Origin: Pogonophryne albipinna
Taxonomy: Eukaryota > Chordata > Actinopteri > Perciformes > Artedidraconidae
DNA: 64,000 nucleotides
Direction: 5' to 3'
Assembly: GCA_028583405.1 (NCBI GenBank)
Contig: CM053243.1
Coordinates: forward strand, 38,398,998-38,462,997
Shown here: piece after piece, positions 46,663-59,579 of the stretch
Layout: every line of letters begins with the position of its first letter
Numbering within the stretch: the first letter of the stretch is position 1
Position numbers and translations under genes: made by a program
The notes under the pieces: model-generated
Database searches by the model: none
Told to the model about the DNA's origin: nothing
What the model saw: only the letters and a program-made list of their open reading frames with translations

Positions 46663-47444
46663 TGTTAGAAATTAAAATCAATGTTTTGATAGCATAATGA
46701 ACCATAAAACATACCGTCAGTTTAAAAGCTGTTTTATACTGAAAAACCAGAAGTTCCTGTGCACAACCAGTTGTTAAGCTTTTATTCTGAAAATCCTTCA
46801 TCTCCGGTTAGCATTTAGCATGAGGCTAATATACCATTTACTATAGAGGTAAATTTAGCAGCGAGATGATATGATGTTGCACACCGAAACCTACTGATTT
46901 CAACACTACAGACGTCGAGATATTATTATTGTTGTTGAATATTAAATGAAGGTACAGTTTATTTGAGTACGTTATTGTTTACAGATGTGGGTAGCATGTG
47001 ACAACTTCCGGAACGACCGGAAACCAAACTGCCGTGAAGTATTTCCTGTATTTTTTGGAGTATTGATTACAGCGTTTAGAATGTGTTAAATGAAAAGTCA
47101 TGAAAGAGTTAAGGAAGAGAAAAGGCGTGTTTAGATATATATTGAATGTACAATGTCTGTATCCTCTGATATGCAAAACAACGGACATTAAGACGTGGAG
47201 AGCCGGCCCGCTGGGAGGAGCCAGCAGAGGATATAAAAACAGCGGGACCTGAGGGGTTCGGCCTCTTTCTTCACCTGCCAGAGCCAGGGACACAGCTGTT
47301 TTTCTGTCGAACAATATTCTGTTTGTAACATAACCGCGCCTTTATTTTTAATTAAAGTACCAATTTGACACCATCTCAGAGACAACATTTAGTCTCCTTT
47401 TAAAGCTTCTCTGCTGGACGCGAGAATAACCAACACAGATAACA
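46663..47444 (+). repeat. 3' LTR of retrovirus copy 2
   Basis: Starts TGTTAGAAATT and ends ACAGATAACA, giving the TG...CA form, 782 bp. A TATA box (gatataaaaac) lies near 47,229-47,240 and attaaag near 47,351 could act in polyadenylation. The last ~90 bp match 28,232-28,310 on the minus strand. Confidence 0.72.
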
Positions 47445-49475
47445 ATAGCTAGACCCGCGAATTTGCGGGCCAGGAATTCGCGTGCACAGCTGGAGCTACA
47501 TGTGTGTGTATTTTGCGTGTTTCTAAATGTTTTGTGCGTGTGTGTTTATGTTGACAAGGAGGTTTGATAACTGTGTACTACACAAAACGTGCAGTCGGTT
47601 TCATTTTCATCGCCGTTTGTAGTAGAGTTAGCAGTGTATTTTTATTTTAACTCTCGTCCCAAATTCGTCCCAAAATTATTTGTTATCCTCCCCGACACTA
47701 TTTTTTTCGGCCCGGGACGACGGGACGTCCTTAAGCTCGAGCCCTGCACATAACGCTATCAAATAATACTTTCTATCAATATATCTATCTTTACCAAATA
47801 TAACATATTATGGAGATCACAAAAATACACTGTCAATGTTAATAAACAAAAAACAAGGCAATGTGCCTGCACGACTTCACTCAGGTAAACAAAACCTATT
47901 ACCCGTGCGCAGCAGCTAACCTGCCTGCGAGCCTTCGCTCAGGTCACATTTACCCAGGCGCGGCTGAAGCCCGCGAAAATGGCATCTATTGTTGCCGACA
48001 GTTTAGTATTTTTAAAATACCGTTACTATGTCAAACATGCTCAAAACTTTCTGACACACTCTCCTAAACATCTCCAACATCATATCTAATTCACACAAGT
48101 TAACATCGATAATTTTCATCATGTACTGACCTGTAGAAAACAGAAAAGTGCAGCAGCAATAATTATACACAGGATCCGGTTGATCGTCTGGATTGCTTCT
48201 GAGGAGGGGGCGGAAGTGTCCCCCCTAAAATAACCCAGATGTCACCGCTCACCTGCCAAAGGTTCCACCTTGGCGCTACTTACTCGTACTGCTTCTCAAA
48301 CAGTACAGATAAACCATAAAATGATATGAATGTCACCAAAATAAATACAGATAATGTTGGGCTTTTCAAAACAATAACAAAAATAAATAAAAGTAAATAC
48401 ACAAATAATTGTACCATTTTTGGGGTGTACCACATATCTATCTATGTATCTATAACAATAGTCTTCATTTACAATAGGCATAATTTTTAAACAACATACA
48501 TCTATTGCAGTTATGATGTCATAATAACATACAATTGTATAAAACACCATTTGCTTACATCTTTGTTCTCTTTTGAGAATCAAACAAAACAGATTTAAAT
48601 TTAAAAAAAAGAATGCAAACAAACAAGTTAAATGAACTAAATGGCTGAATTGCTTTTAATTCACTGGCTGGAGCGACAAGTGAGGAGGAGCAAAAAGTGA
48701 ACAACGAGGGAGAGATTGAACAAAGAGAAAGAGTAGAGGACAGAGAGACTAAAGAAGATGGAAGAAGACAGAGAGATTAAAGAAGATGGAAGAGAGGCTG
48801 CAGGTTATGGAAAGGAGAGAGACATGGAAAATGAATGTTGACAATGTTTTGTGATCATTTTAGCCTCTTCTGCATATCCAGATCATTAATAGTAACAATC
48901 AACTGATTCTTATGCACTACACTTTCAAAAATAATTTATGCTGCATCCCACTGACTTGGTTTGAAATCAATATATTATCCAATGTGTGACCCCCCACAGG
49001 ACTTAAAAAGCACCTAACTAGATCATGAAAATCCCAAAAATCTCGGGGGGTACCCCCCAAACATGTTTGGACCTGGTATTTAGGAAATCCTGGATACGGC
49101 CCTGCTGCCAGTGTTGGCAGGGCATGTATTAAAATGTCGAACTCGGACTTCATTTTAAGGACATTTCGGCCAGGGGTGTAGAGCTATATTTGTTTAAGCA
49201 CCGGATTGGCAAAACAGGAGAGTGTGTGCACCAGTCTGCCTTGATCTATGAATTCATGTCCGTGACACTCACAGTATCTGCTGCCCGCAGCTGTTTTATA
49301 GAAGGAAAACCTCCTTCACTTCATGAAATCTCTGCAGCACCAGGAGGCAGCGGGAGGGTTAACTCAGCCTCTGAGAAGAGGAGCGTGCAGTGCCTTTCAC
49401 GCACCGCCTTCACTGTGTTTACCTTCAGAATCATTAGAAAGGCTAAAGAGCGAGCGCAGGCTGATGTGTTTTAAC

Positions 49476-49506
<31 letters not shown>

Positions 49507-50507
49507 TTTAAACGCAGACTTTTGTTCCTCCATGTTTCGTTGTTATTGTTTTACTGAGCGGACCCGCACATTTTTTTCAAACGCTCCCTTTTTTGGTCCA
49601 TCTGCGGCGGTAATAGGTTTTGTGCGCTGTGATGATTCGGCTGTACCTTTAGTAATGAATAGTAAATGTTGTGAGGAAATCTTTCCACCAATAATTCCAA
49701 TAAGTAATCCAAAATGTATTCACTTCAGGTTTACCAAAGTAACTGTAATCAGATTACTCGTTTTTCAAATGTAACGCGAGCTGAATACAGTTACGTGATT
49801 TTTGTATTCTGATTACGTAACGCCGTTACAACCCAACCCTGCCTACAGCCAATCAGAGCAACGAAACGTTGGGTCTGCATCATGCATTACTGATTGAGAT
49901 CAATCGGAACCGCCATTCAGTATCCCCATTGGATCTTCAACGTGTACTATCATACGTCACATTCACAGTGATACCTTTTTATTTACTACAAGACAAATGT
50001 GCCGTTTTATTTCATAAAGTTCCATTTTGATTGAGACAGGGAAATAATCTAAACCTCACGCGTGGCGTTTCACTGTCAAGGGGGGCGATATAGCGTGTAT
50101 GTAATTACATTGCAAATACTGACTTGAGCCCCACCACTGTATGGGTTAGCTCTACCATAGATTACCCAACAAAAATACTCTGGCGCCGCCACTGCTTATA
50201 TGTGAACAGTAACAACGTTCAGTCAAAACATTGACAATAAAATCTGAGAAGCCGCTTGATCATGGAGGGCGAGGAGTGGTGGTGCATATGCTGCCACCCC
50301 AGTTGGCAGCTTTGTTTTGAAAGCAAAGTTTTGGCTCATCAGAAAATCCCTAATGTCCGAGTGCAAGTGAATGCAGCACAAGAAGCGAGCCTTGTAACCC
50401 CTCCCCCGGCCCTGGTGCGAGCATGAAAATGTGATTGCCATTTGAACGGGATGGCGCAAAACGAGAAGCATTCGGTCTACAATGACAGAGAAGAGTTTGG
50501 CTGTACT
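47445..50507. other. Intergenic with repeat fragments
   Basis: No gene supported. 48,660-48,830 is purine-rich (gaag/gaga repeats). 49,471-49,504 is a (CA)n microsatellite. 49,735-49,835 has gtaac/gttac-rich sequence like hAT ends. 49,845-50,194 is a fragment of the element-B family (taccatagattacccaac). The AT-rich minus-strand frame at 48,296-48,622 is not gene-like. Confidence 0.5.
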
Positions 50508-51975
50508 CTATGGGCTCAGAACAGTCTCATAATACACACATGCACACAGAAGGATTCACACTTGTATTTCATGATCCACAAAAGGATTCACACTTGTATT
50601 TCCGGATCCACACTTGTGTTTTTCAATGCACACACAAATGTGTTCCGTTTCATATACATGTAAATTAAATCCAAATACAGAAAAATGTTTTACATGTGTA
50701 TTTTTGATCCTCACATATTTGTTTTCCGTTTAAATCCTCTGAACCTGCAAACACAAACCGCTTTCTGTGCACGGATCGCTGTGCATTCGTGTGTGTTTTT
50801 TGAGACTCCCCTGACGGTCAGCCGATTCGTACTTGTAATTTTTTCTATCTATAGCCAATCAGATGTCTCCTCAATTCTAAGCCAATCACATGAGCGCGCC
50901 CCCACGAGGGTAGATTTATTGCGTTCATGACGTAGCGCTTCATGTACGCATTTTGCGCTGTCCGGAGCTGACAGGTCCATGGAGCCTGCCTGCAGGCGCT
51001 AATCTCAGGACACCTCCACTCTCAGTACAGCGCCACTTTCCGAACAGGAAATGCACGCAAATACAAGCCTTTATATTATTAAGGTGCAGCGCCACTTTCT
51101 GAACCATTAATGAATGCTTGTGTACACAAAAACGGCAGGCAAAACCGTTTTAAATGTGTGTTTCCTGTATGGCGAATACAGCTGCTTTATTTATGTCTTT
51201 ATGAAGTTCTTGTGAGTGTGGAGGGAGCAGCGACAGGTTAGCTTAGCATAATCGATCAGTGCACTACGAAGCCAGTGCTAGACAGTGAACAGTCAACGGG
51301 GGGAGCCCCGCCGGTCATTATCGGCCGATATTCACTCTTAATAATTTGATCGGTGCTCTCTATAAAGGCCGATCAGGAGAGCTGGATGATGATCGATATG
51401 GACATAAACGCGAGTGAAGTATAACCGGACGCGAGAGAGAGATCAGACCAGCTGCTGAGTCTGACGGAGACACGCAGCTCTGCATGATCACCTGATGCTC
51501 CGCCCTCTGTTTAGCGAGCTGACCGGACAGCGCAAAATGCGTATATGAAGTGTCATGAACGCAATAAATCATTCCCTCGTGGGGGCGCGCTCTGGTGATT
51601 GGCTTAGAATGAAGGAGACATCTGATAGATAGAAAAAATTACAAGTACGAATCGGCTGACCGTCAGGGGAGTCTCAAAAAACCCACACACGAATGCACAT
51701 CGATACGTGCACAGAAAGCGCTTTGTGTTTGCAGGTTCAGGGGATTTAAACGGAAAACAAATATGTGAGGATAAAAAAATAAAAATAATAATAAACTTTT
51801 TTATGTATTTGGATTTTATTTACATGTATATGAAACGAAACACATGTGTGTGTGCATTGAAAAACACAAGTGTGGATCCGGAAATACAAGTGTGAATCAT
51901 TTTGCGGAGCATGAAATACAAGTGTGAATCCTTCTGTGTGCATGTGTGTATTATGAGACTGTTCTGAGCCCATAG
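50508..51975. mobile_element. Fold-back element with ~470-bp inverted arms
   Basis: The left arm (50,508 to about 50,980) and right arm (about 51,515 to 51,975) are inverted copies with only scattered differences; the outermost bases are ctatgggctcag / ctgagcccatag. A ~19-bp motif, ggattcacacttgtatttc, recurs within each arm. Flanks share tact (50,504-50,507 and 51,976-51,979), a possible 4-bp duplication. The ~530-bp centre has no ORF of note. The class is unknown. Confidence 0.75.
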
Positions 51976-52844
51976 TACTCAGCATTGATTCAAAACGGAC
52001 TAAAGCTTTGGATCTTAATACGTTTGTGAGCAGGGGCGGACTGGCCATCTGTAGAATCTGGAGAATCACAGAACGGCACCGCAGCAAGGCTCCCCCCCCC
52101 CCCCCGGTTGACAGTTCACTAGCACTTAACGTCGGTCTGTACAATATAATTTTACCAAAACTACGCCAACTGGCTGCGGAGGGAGGACTCACCTGTGCAC
52201 ATTCTGCTTGCGCAGGGGGCCTCGTCTTATCTGCTCGTCTTTCGCGCTCGTCTTATGCGCAAATGCGGCGCAATCCGCGCCGTGTGGACCGAGGCCCCCC
52301 CCCCGTCCACTAACAGTTCTGCGCGCTCGCGACACGCGGGTGACAAGGAGCTGCAGCACGTCTGTAAACTGACACCGTTGCAATGAATCGACATCTGACC
52401 AATCACTGCTTAGAGACGGCCACTAGTTCAGGAGATGTAATCGAAAAGACAGTTTGAGTCTGGTGCAAGCAAGAGGAAAAAAACAAAACATGAAGAAGCT
52501 AGAGCATCACTCGAAGGTGGGTTTGTTGTATAAGTAAAATGTCAAACTTTTGCCATATTAAACACTTCAGCTGCAATTCTCGACATGAAGAAGTCTAGGC
52601 AGTCTCTGTATAGCATATAGGCTAATGGAGATGCAGTTATTTCCAGCATTATTTATTTACCATTCATTATAAGTGTTTTATGCCTTTTATCTGCCCTCTG
52701 GATTCACATCTAATGTACAGGAGGAAGAGTGATAAACTGTCTTGCCTTACATAACTGTTAAAGTTTACAGCCTAAAAAACATGGAGCATTTTTTCCCCTT
52801 TTATGTCATTGATTGATGGAGTGATACAAAGAGACATCCAACCT
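51976..52844. other. Intergenic with fish interspersed-repeat remnants
   Basis: gcaggggcggactggcc near 52,022 and c-runs near 52,092 and 52,295 are typical of common fish repeats. No gene supported. Confidence 0.4.
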
Positions 52845-53000
52845 CCGCCGTGGCTGGCACATGCTCCACGGCAGCAGGGGGCGCTACTGAGTCCATTGGG
52901 GAAGGCGGGAGCCTCCCGCCGGGAGGTTGAGCAGAGCATGGAACAGCCCTTGCCAGCCTGATGACAGCGGTGTTTCTAGCGACCCAGCGATCTGGGTCAG

Positions 53001-54005
53001 TGTTTTGGGGTCCTTCTCACTTCGGTTAAATGGATTCCTTGCGTCCCTCACTTGCGTCGTTTCCCTGTGACTAGTCCCTCCCACCAAGGAAACCACGAGA
53101 AGCAGGGAAATGAGTTTTAAGAGCAATGGGACGTCCTTTCCTCCCGAGTGTCACGTGAAGCGACGTCCGTTTGTGATGACGATGCACAGCTGATCGTCTG
53201 ACAGCAGCTCTGTTCCCGTTATTTTCACAAACACCCCCGCCTCTGTTAGTGCACATTTACTGACACAAACATTTGTATCATCTGTTGTAGACCCAAATAA
53301 ATAAAATAAAATAAGAACTAATTCTCAAAAAGATAAACGCCATTCTTAAAATGTATAAATAGTTAGATTAATATTGATTAGAGTGCACAATAGAAATAAA
53401 ATAATTGAGAGAAGAAAAAGAGATATGCTATCTATCAAAACCCAGTTAGATTAACATTCATTGGATTGCACACTTTGTTTGGATTTGTAGCAAATTAACA
53501 TTTTAAATAGCACTTAATGACTGACTGAATGGAAATGACCATAAATGAAAATGTAAAACGAAAAAAGCGATCATGAAAATGTTTCCAATAAATGAATAAA
53601 ATGATTTTTGACCACTTTGTTGTTCAGATATATCACATATTTCTAACTAAATGATACATGAATTGAAACACGGTATAAACTGAGGAGTGACTCCCGTAAG
53701 GTTCATGTATTTTCTTCACTCTGCTCTCATGTCAAGAAGCATCAGATCAGTGCATGCGCTGCATCGTCCAATCAGTGAGCGATACACAGTAAGGGGCTGG
53801 GCGAGTGTCTGAGGATTTCATCGGAGGATGGTCTGGTGGTTCCTCGGTTATAGCTCCTCCATTATCGCTCCTCGCTCCTCCGGCAAAAATAAGGCCATTG
53901 GGACGCTACTCAAGATGGCGCAGACAAATCAACTTCCGGTGAGACCGAGACCGAGGAGCGAGGAAATGAAAAATAAGAGAAGTGAGAAGGGCCCATAGTG
54001 ATAAT
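53001..54005. mobile_element. Inserted ~1-kb element with inverted ends
   Basis: The opposite arm of the host element joins the flanks directly (gtcagtgtttgaacaaggtg at 59,209-59,228, reverse orientation), so this block is an insertion. Its ends, ggtccttctcacttc and gaagtgagaagggc, are near-perfect inverted repeats. No ORF of note. Confidence 0.6.
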
Positions 54006-54402
54006 AAACAAGGTGAATTTAGCGATCACAACGAAAACAGCCAAGACACATATTGAGACCAGAAAACGAATGTTATTAGGGCTGTAAATATAATAAGCCT
54101 TTGTCTAAAATGGACAACATTGTAAGGAGATTTAAACTGTACAGCGATTCTGCACTCGGTCAATAAGCTGCTCTTCATTTTCTTTCCTGCTATATTCAAT
54201 GAGTGATACAAATATTTTTTACCATAAGTTCTGAATAAAACTGATACTGTTGGACTCGGTACTAGTTGACTGCTACCAGAAATAAAATGAAGTACTTTAC
54301 TGTGTACTTTGTGAGTAATCCTCTGTCAGAGTCCCCTCCGTATAATGCATGTTTTCTGCTATCTTTGATGAGTGATAAAAAGACAATTTTACCATAAGTT
54401 AA

Positions 54403-56545
54403 TAATAATAATATTAGATTTAATTTGTTAGCGCTTTTACAGGTGCTCAAAGACGCTTTACAGATATAGTGAAGGGAAAAGAAAAGGAAGGAACAACAAA
54501 TAAATATATAGTTAAAGTTAAAGTCAAATAATACAAAAACAATCACACATTAAAAGCCAGATTGAAGAGGTGAGTTTTTTGAAGGTGGTGAGGACAGTGC
54601 AGTCTCTGATGGGTTGGGGGAGTGAGTTCCAGAGGGAGGGGGCAGCGACGGAGAAGGCTCTGACCCCCCAGGTCCGGTGATTGGTGCGGGTGGGGATGGA
54701 TAGGAGGCTGGCTTCTGATGAGCGGAGGCAGCGGGAAGGGGTGTGGTGGTGCAGCAGGTCTGTGAGGTAGGGGGGGGGGGCCTGATTGTTGAGGGCGTTG
54801 TGAGTAATCAGGAGGACTTTGAAGTTGATTCTTTGACGGACGGGGAGCCAGTGGAGGTTCTGGAGGACGGGAGTGATGTGGTCTCGGGAGCGGGTGTGGG
54901 TGAGGAGGCGGGCAGCAGAGTTCTGGATATGTTGGAGTTTATTGAGGAGGTTGGATGGTATGCCGTAGAGAATGCTATTGCAGTAGTCGAGTCGTGAAGT
55001 GATGAATGCATGAATCAGGGTTTCAGCAGCAGAGGAGGAGAGTGATGGGCGGAGACGGCAATGTTTTTGAGGTGGAAAAAGGCGGTCCTGGTGATGTGAT
55101 TTATGTGGTGGTTGAATTTGAGCTGACTGTCGAGATGACTCCGAGGTTGCGGATGTGAGGGGGGGGGAGATAGAGTGTGGCTGTCAATGGTGAAGTTGAA
55201 ATTCTGGATGTTTTGATACGGGATGGGGGGCCGATGATGATGATGTCTGATTTGGCACTGTTCAGTTGGAGATAGTTTGTTTGCATCCATGCTTTTATTT
55301 CTGAGAGACAGTTGGTGAGAGTGGAGTGTGTTGTGGGGGTGATGGTTTTTGTTGAGATATAAAGTTGGATGTCATCGGCGTAGCAGTGAAATTGAAGGTT
55401 GTGGCGAATAATTATTTTGCCAAGGGGGAGCATGTAGAGGATGAAGAGGAGGGGGGCCAAGCACCGAACCCTGGGGGACACCTTGGGACAGAGGAGCAGT
55501 GGAGGAGGTGCAGTTGTTGATGTTGATAAACTGATGTCTGTCGGTGAGGTAGGATTTCAGCCAGGAGAGTGCAGTGGTCGGTGATGTTGAGTGATGATTC
55601 GAGCAGGGACAGCAGGATGGCGTGGTTGATGGTGTCGAATGCTACGGTGAGGTCGAGGAGGATGAGGATGTTAAGGTTGCCGGAGTCAGAGGAGAGGAGG
55701 AGGTTGTTTGTGATTTTGAGAAGAGCTGTTTCGGTGCTGTGTTTTGATCGGAAACCGGATTGAAATGGCTCAAAGAGGTCATTGGAGCTGAGGTGGGATT
55801 TTAGTTGTGAGGCAATGACACGTTCAAGTAATTTTGACAGAAAGGGGAGATGGGCCGGAAGTTGGACATGATGTCAGGTGTGAGTCCAGGTCTTTTGAGA
55901 ATGGGTGTGACAGCAGCCAGTTTGAGAGAGGGGGGAACTGATCCAGATCTGAGGGAGCAGTTAATGATGGTGGCGATGAGTTGGGAGATGGCAGGGAGGC
56001 TCTCTTTAACAAATTTGGAGGGCATTGGGTCAAGTGTGCAGTGGAGTTAATCCAGTCATGAAGTCGGACAGTTGCATGGGGTCACAGGGAGAAGTGGGGA
56101 CAGGGGCTGTGAGGTGAAGGGGGGGGAGCGCAGGAGGGGAGGTGGGGGGTGCTGATGAGGGTGTCAGATTGCTGTAAATGTTGCTGATTTTGGTTGGAAA
56201 ACGAGAGGAAGGAATTGCACTGTTCGGTGGTGAAGGATGAGGTGGCGTTGTCACAGGGTTTGAGAAGTTTGCTGATGGTGAGAACAGACGCTTGGGGTTG
56301 CTGGAGCCAGACTGAATGAGTTGTGAGTAGTAATTAGACCGGGCTGCTTTGATGCGTTACTGTACTGCTGGAGATAGTCTTGTAGATTTGGAAGATGGAC
56401 TGTTAGTGTGGTTGGGGCTTTTCTTGTGTTGGCGTTCAAGTTGTACGTTTCCTTGATTTCATTTGGCGGAGTTCGGGGTATACCAGGGGGCTAAGTGTAT
56501 GAAAGAGACATTTTTTGTTTTTTGTTTAAGTTTAAAAAAAAAATT
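54403..56545 (-). pseudogene. L2/Maui-like LINE, 5'-truncated and broken
   Basis: On the minus strand several frames together give a non-LTR reverse transcriptase: SNFRPIS, then (V)[29 protein letters not shown] (catalytic YADD), [20 protein letters not shown] and [14 protein letters not shown]. Frames change several times, so it is inactive. The 3' end is at the left: a tattattatta-type tail preceded by gcgctaacaaatt, as in L2 LINEs. Flanks accataagtt and ttaagttctt suggest a short aagtt duplication. The upstream endonuclease is missing. Confidence 0.82.
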
Positions 56546-59370
56546 AAGTTCTTAATGATATTGAGACTGCTGTACTCAGTATTCTTACACCTACTATCAC
56601 AATACATTGAAGTACTTCTAGTGTGTGTGTTTTTTTTAAAGTCCCCTCCTGAGAACCTAATCAAGCAACTTCTGCTAAGTTTGATGAGGAAAAAAAAAAT
56701 TCAATGTCCCCTCCTGAGTACAATAATGCATGTTTCTCTGCTATTTTGAATAAGCGTTAAAACACCTTTCTTATGAGACTGATATTGTTGGACAGAGTAC
56801 TTTAAGAGGATAGACATGATATCAGCAATACTTCCAGTCAGTACTCCAGCAGCAGCATTTTTACACCTTGGAAAGTCTTTAGAGTCTGAGCAAAGTGACA
56901 AACCCATGTGACTCTTGTTGGCCTCTTATGACAATGCTGTCTTTTAAATATGATTATTTCTCTGCTCCTAGTTCATTCCTCTCAGATTCTTCCATCAGTC
57001 CCAGTCATTGCATGTCATTCAATAGAGCTTCGAAAAATGTGTCCAATTCAACAAAATGTTTTTGGGAAGGTCAAATTATAGATTGTTTGATTGTGTAATT
57101 ACAAGGTGAGAGAAAATAAATCCACATCCTATTAAACTTATTTTATTTACTTTTCCATGTTGTACATATACTTACTTGTATTACATGTTGAACCACATGC
57201 TGGATATCTTCCCCAGCCTCATGGAAATACAATAAATGGATTCATAATTTAATTTTTTTATAAAAATGTATAAATTAATAATGTTGTGTGCAAACATTTC
57301 AAATTGAAATATAAAATGAAAAATAAGTTTACTTTTGAAATGATTTCTCATAAAAACCTTTCTAAATTATAGTAAATTCTTAAAAAAGGTTTCGTCAATA
57401 TACGTTTTTCTGCCTAAAATAGTTAAAATTGAACGTAAACTATATCAAACACCACATCCATGGCAATTAACCCACTTTTGCCCGCTATTTAAATTGACTT
57501 TGGTTGAAGTTAATAACAATATTGATATTATATAGATATATAGCATATCATTGATGCAGTCTTTCTGAACACTTTTAAAATACTGCAAATGAAGAATATT
57601 TGTAATGTTCTGCACATATAGTGGCTTAACTTGAATTTGAAAACACGTGGCAACTTTATTAATACAGCAGTTGAAAAGATTTGTGGAAAGAAAAAGTTAT
57701 TCATGGGCTTCAATGGCTCTCTAGATAAAGGGCGTTTTATGGTTGCTTGTATTATCCTCAGATAGTGGTTTGTTTAAATAACTAGTGACATTTTAATAAA
57801 TATTGAAAAAAAGGGCTCCAAAAAAAGCATATAAATATAACCTGGCCGGCTTAACCCGTCTGTATTTCTTCAAGCACCACAAGATTCATAGTTTATAATG
57901 TACAATTCTGGGCCATTGATTGTGTCATTTCTCCAAACACATACAGTAAAAATGCCTGTTTTGAAGCCTTAAAATGGTGCAGGAAAATGAGTTTACATTG
58001 TATTATACTTAAAGACAGGACTATTTAGTTAAGAGAAGAGCAAAAAGGAAAGAAAACTGTTATAATGGGTGATGTAACATTAATGACAGACATAATATGA
58101 GGTCCTTGGCACTCAGACTTAGAGGGGTAATTTTGTGATCATGGGGCATCACCCTTACAGCATCAGGACAATATCATATTGGAAGTGTGCTGGAGGCGTT
58201 GACTGGGACTGATGGAAGGATGAGGCTGATGAGACTGAAGAATCTGCGAGGTACGAACTAGCGGCAGAGGAATAATTATATATTAAAAGACAGCAGCCCC
58301 ATAAGAGGCCAACAAGAGTCACAAGGGTTTGTCACTTTGCTGAAGGATATTTGTGACCAGCTATCCAGGCCAGTCTCTAAAGACTTTCCAAGGTGTAAAA
58401 ATGTTGCTGCCGGGGTACTGACTGGAAGTATTGCTGATATCATGTCCACCATCCTCTTAAAATACTCCGTCCAACAATATCAGTCTCAGGAAGAAATGTT
58501 TTTTAACGCTTATTAAAAGAAAAACATGCATTCTTGTAGTTGGGAGGGGACATTGACAGAGGATTACTGGAAAAGTACACAATAAGTACTTCATAGTACT
58601 TGTGGGGGTAGTTTCAGTAGTACTGAGTCCAACAGGATCAATCTCACGAAGAACTAATGGCAACAAAAAAGAATTCCCTCATCAAACTGAGCAGAAGTGG
58701 CTTGATTTTCTTCTAAGCAGGGGACTTTGACAGAGGATTTCTCAAGAAATACACAGTAAAAGTACTTCAATGTATTGTAAGTAGTAGGCTAACTAATACA
58801 AAGTCAAACAGTATCAATTTCATTAAGAACTAATGGTAACATTTTATTTTTATCATTCATCAAAGATAGCAGAAAACATGCATTATGTACTATGGAGGGG
58901 ACTCTGACAGAGGATTACTTACAAAGTACACAGTAAAGTACTTCATTTTATTTCTGGGAGCAGTCAACTAGTAGCCTATAGTCCAACAGTGTCAGTTTTA
59001 TTAAGAACTTGTGGTAAAAATATTTGTATCACTCATTGAATATAGCAGGAAAGAAAATGAAGAGTGCAGAATCGCTGTATGGTTTAAATCTCCTTAGTTA
59101 CAATGTTGTCCATTTTAGACAAAGGCTTATTATATTTACAGCCCTAATAACATTAGTGTTCTGGGCTCAATATGTGTCTTGGCTGTTTTCGTTGTGATCG
59201 CTCAATTCACCTTGTTCAAACACTGACCCAGATCGCTGAATCGCTAGAAACACCGCTGTCATCAGGCTGGCAAGGGCTGTTCCATGCTCTGCTCAACCTC
59301 CCGGCGGGAGGCTCCCGCCTTCCCCAATGGACTCAGTTGCGCCCCCTGCTGCCGTGGAGCATGTGCCAGC

Positions 59371-59441
59371 CACGGCGGAATATTACTGCCAAAAGTCACG
59401 TGACTCACTCACGTGACTTTTGGCAGTAATATTCCGCCGTG
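59371..59441. repeat. Perfect 33+33-bp palindrome
   Basis: 59371-59403 and 59409-59441 are exact reverse complements separated by ctcac. Each arm contains tcacgtga, an E-box core, at its inner edge and cacggcgg at its outer edge. The first arm overlaps the right end of the large inverted-repeat element. Confidence 0.95.
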
Positions 59442-59445
59442 AGAA

Positions 59446-59532
59446 GAAAAAGTTTTGTACTTGTAAAAACAAGTTTTGTAGTTGTAAAAAAAAGTGTTGT
59501 AGTTGTAAAAAAAAGTTTTGTACTTGTAAAAC
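59446..59532 (+). repeat. ~21-bp tandem repeat
   Basis: Four units near aagttttgtacttgtaaaaa. Confidence 0.85.
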
Positions 59533-59579
59533 CTAAGCTGAATTTGTCTCTGACAACATGATTTATTAGAAAAATGGTA

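Larger units (their letters stand above)
40081..47444 (+). mobile_element. Endogenous retrovirus copy 2 (pol largely missing)
   Basis: Order: intact-looking gag, a short degenerate stretch, a C-terminal integrase remnant, an env-leader-like ORF, a long decayed env region, a PPPY-containing ORF, polypurine tract and 3' LTR. Protease, reverse transcriptase and RNase H are absent, so several kb of pol were deleted, in copy 1 as well. The sequence past 47,444 does not match the flank of copy 1 beyond 28,232, which argues that the LTR edge is a true element border. A gag with two CCHC knuckles and the integrase tail style point to a retrovirus rather than a gypsy element; the genus is unclear. Confidence 0.78.
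52845..59378. mobile_element. Large inverted-repeat element, twice interrupted
   Basis: The left end, ccgccgtggctggcacatg (from ~52,845), is the reverse complement of the right end (to ~59,378). Homology continues inwards: 52,845-53,000, 54,005-54,400 and 56,545-56,930 on the left mirror 58,275-59,380 on the right. Within the right arm a ~180-bp motif (agtactt...cctctgtcaga...gcatgt...tgata) recurs about four times. The left arm contains two insertions, at ~53,001-54,005 and 54,403-56,545. The centre, 56,930-58,270, is AT-rich without coding. No transposase is present. Confidence 0.7.

Noticed and set aside
48296..48622. 108-codon AT-rich minus-strand frame
   Set aside because: Composition-driven, no family resemblance, no splice context.
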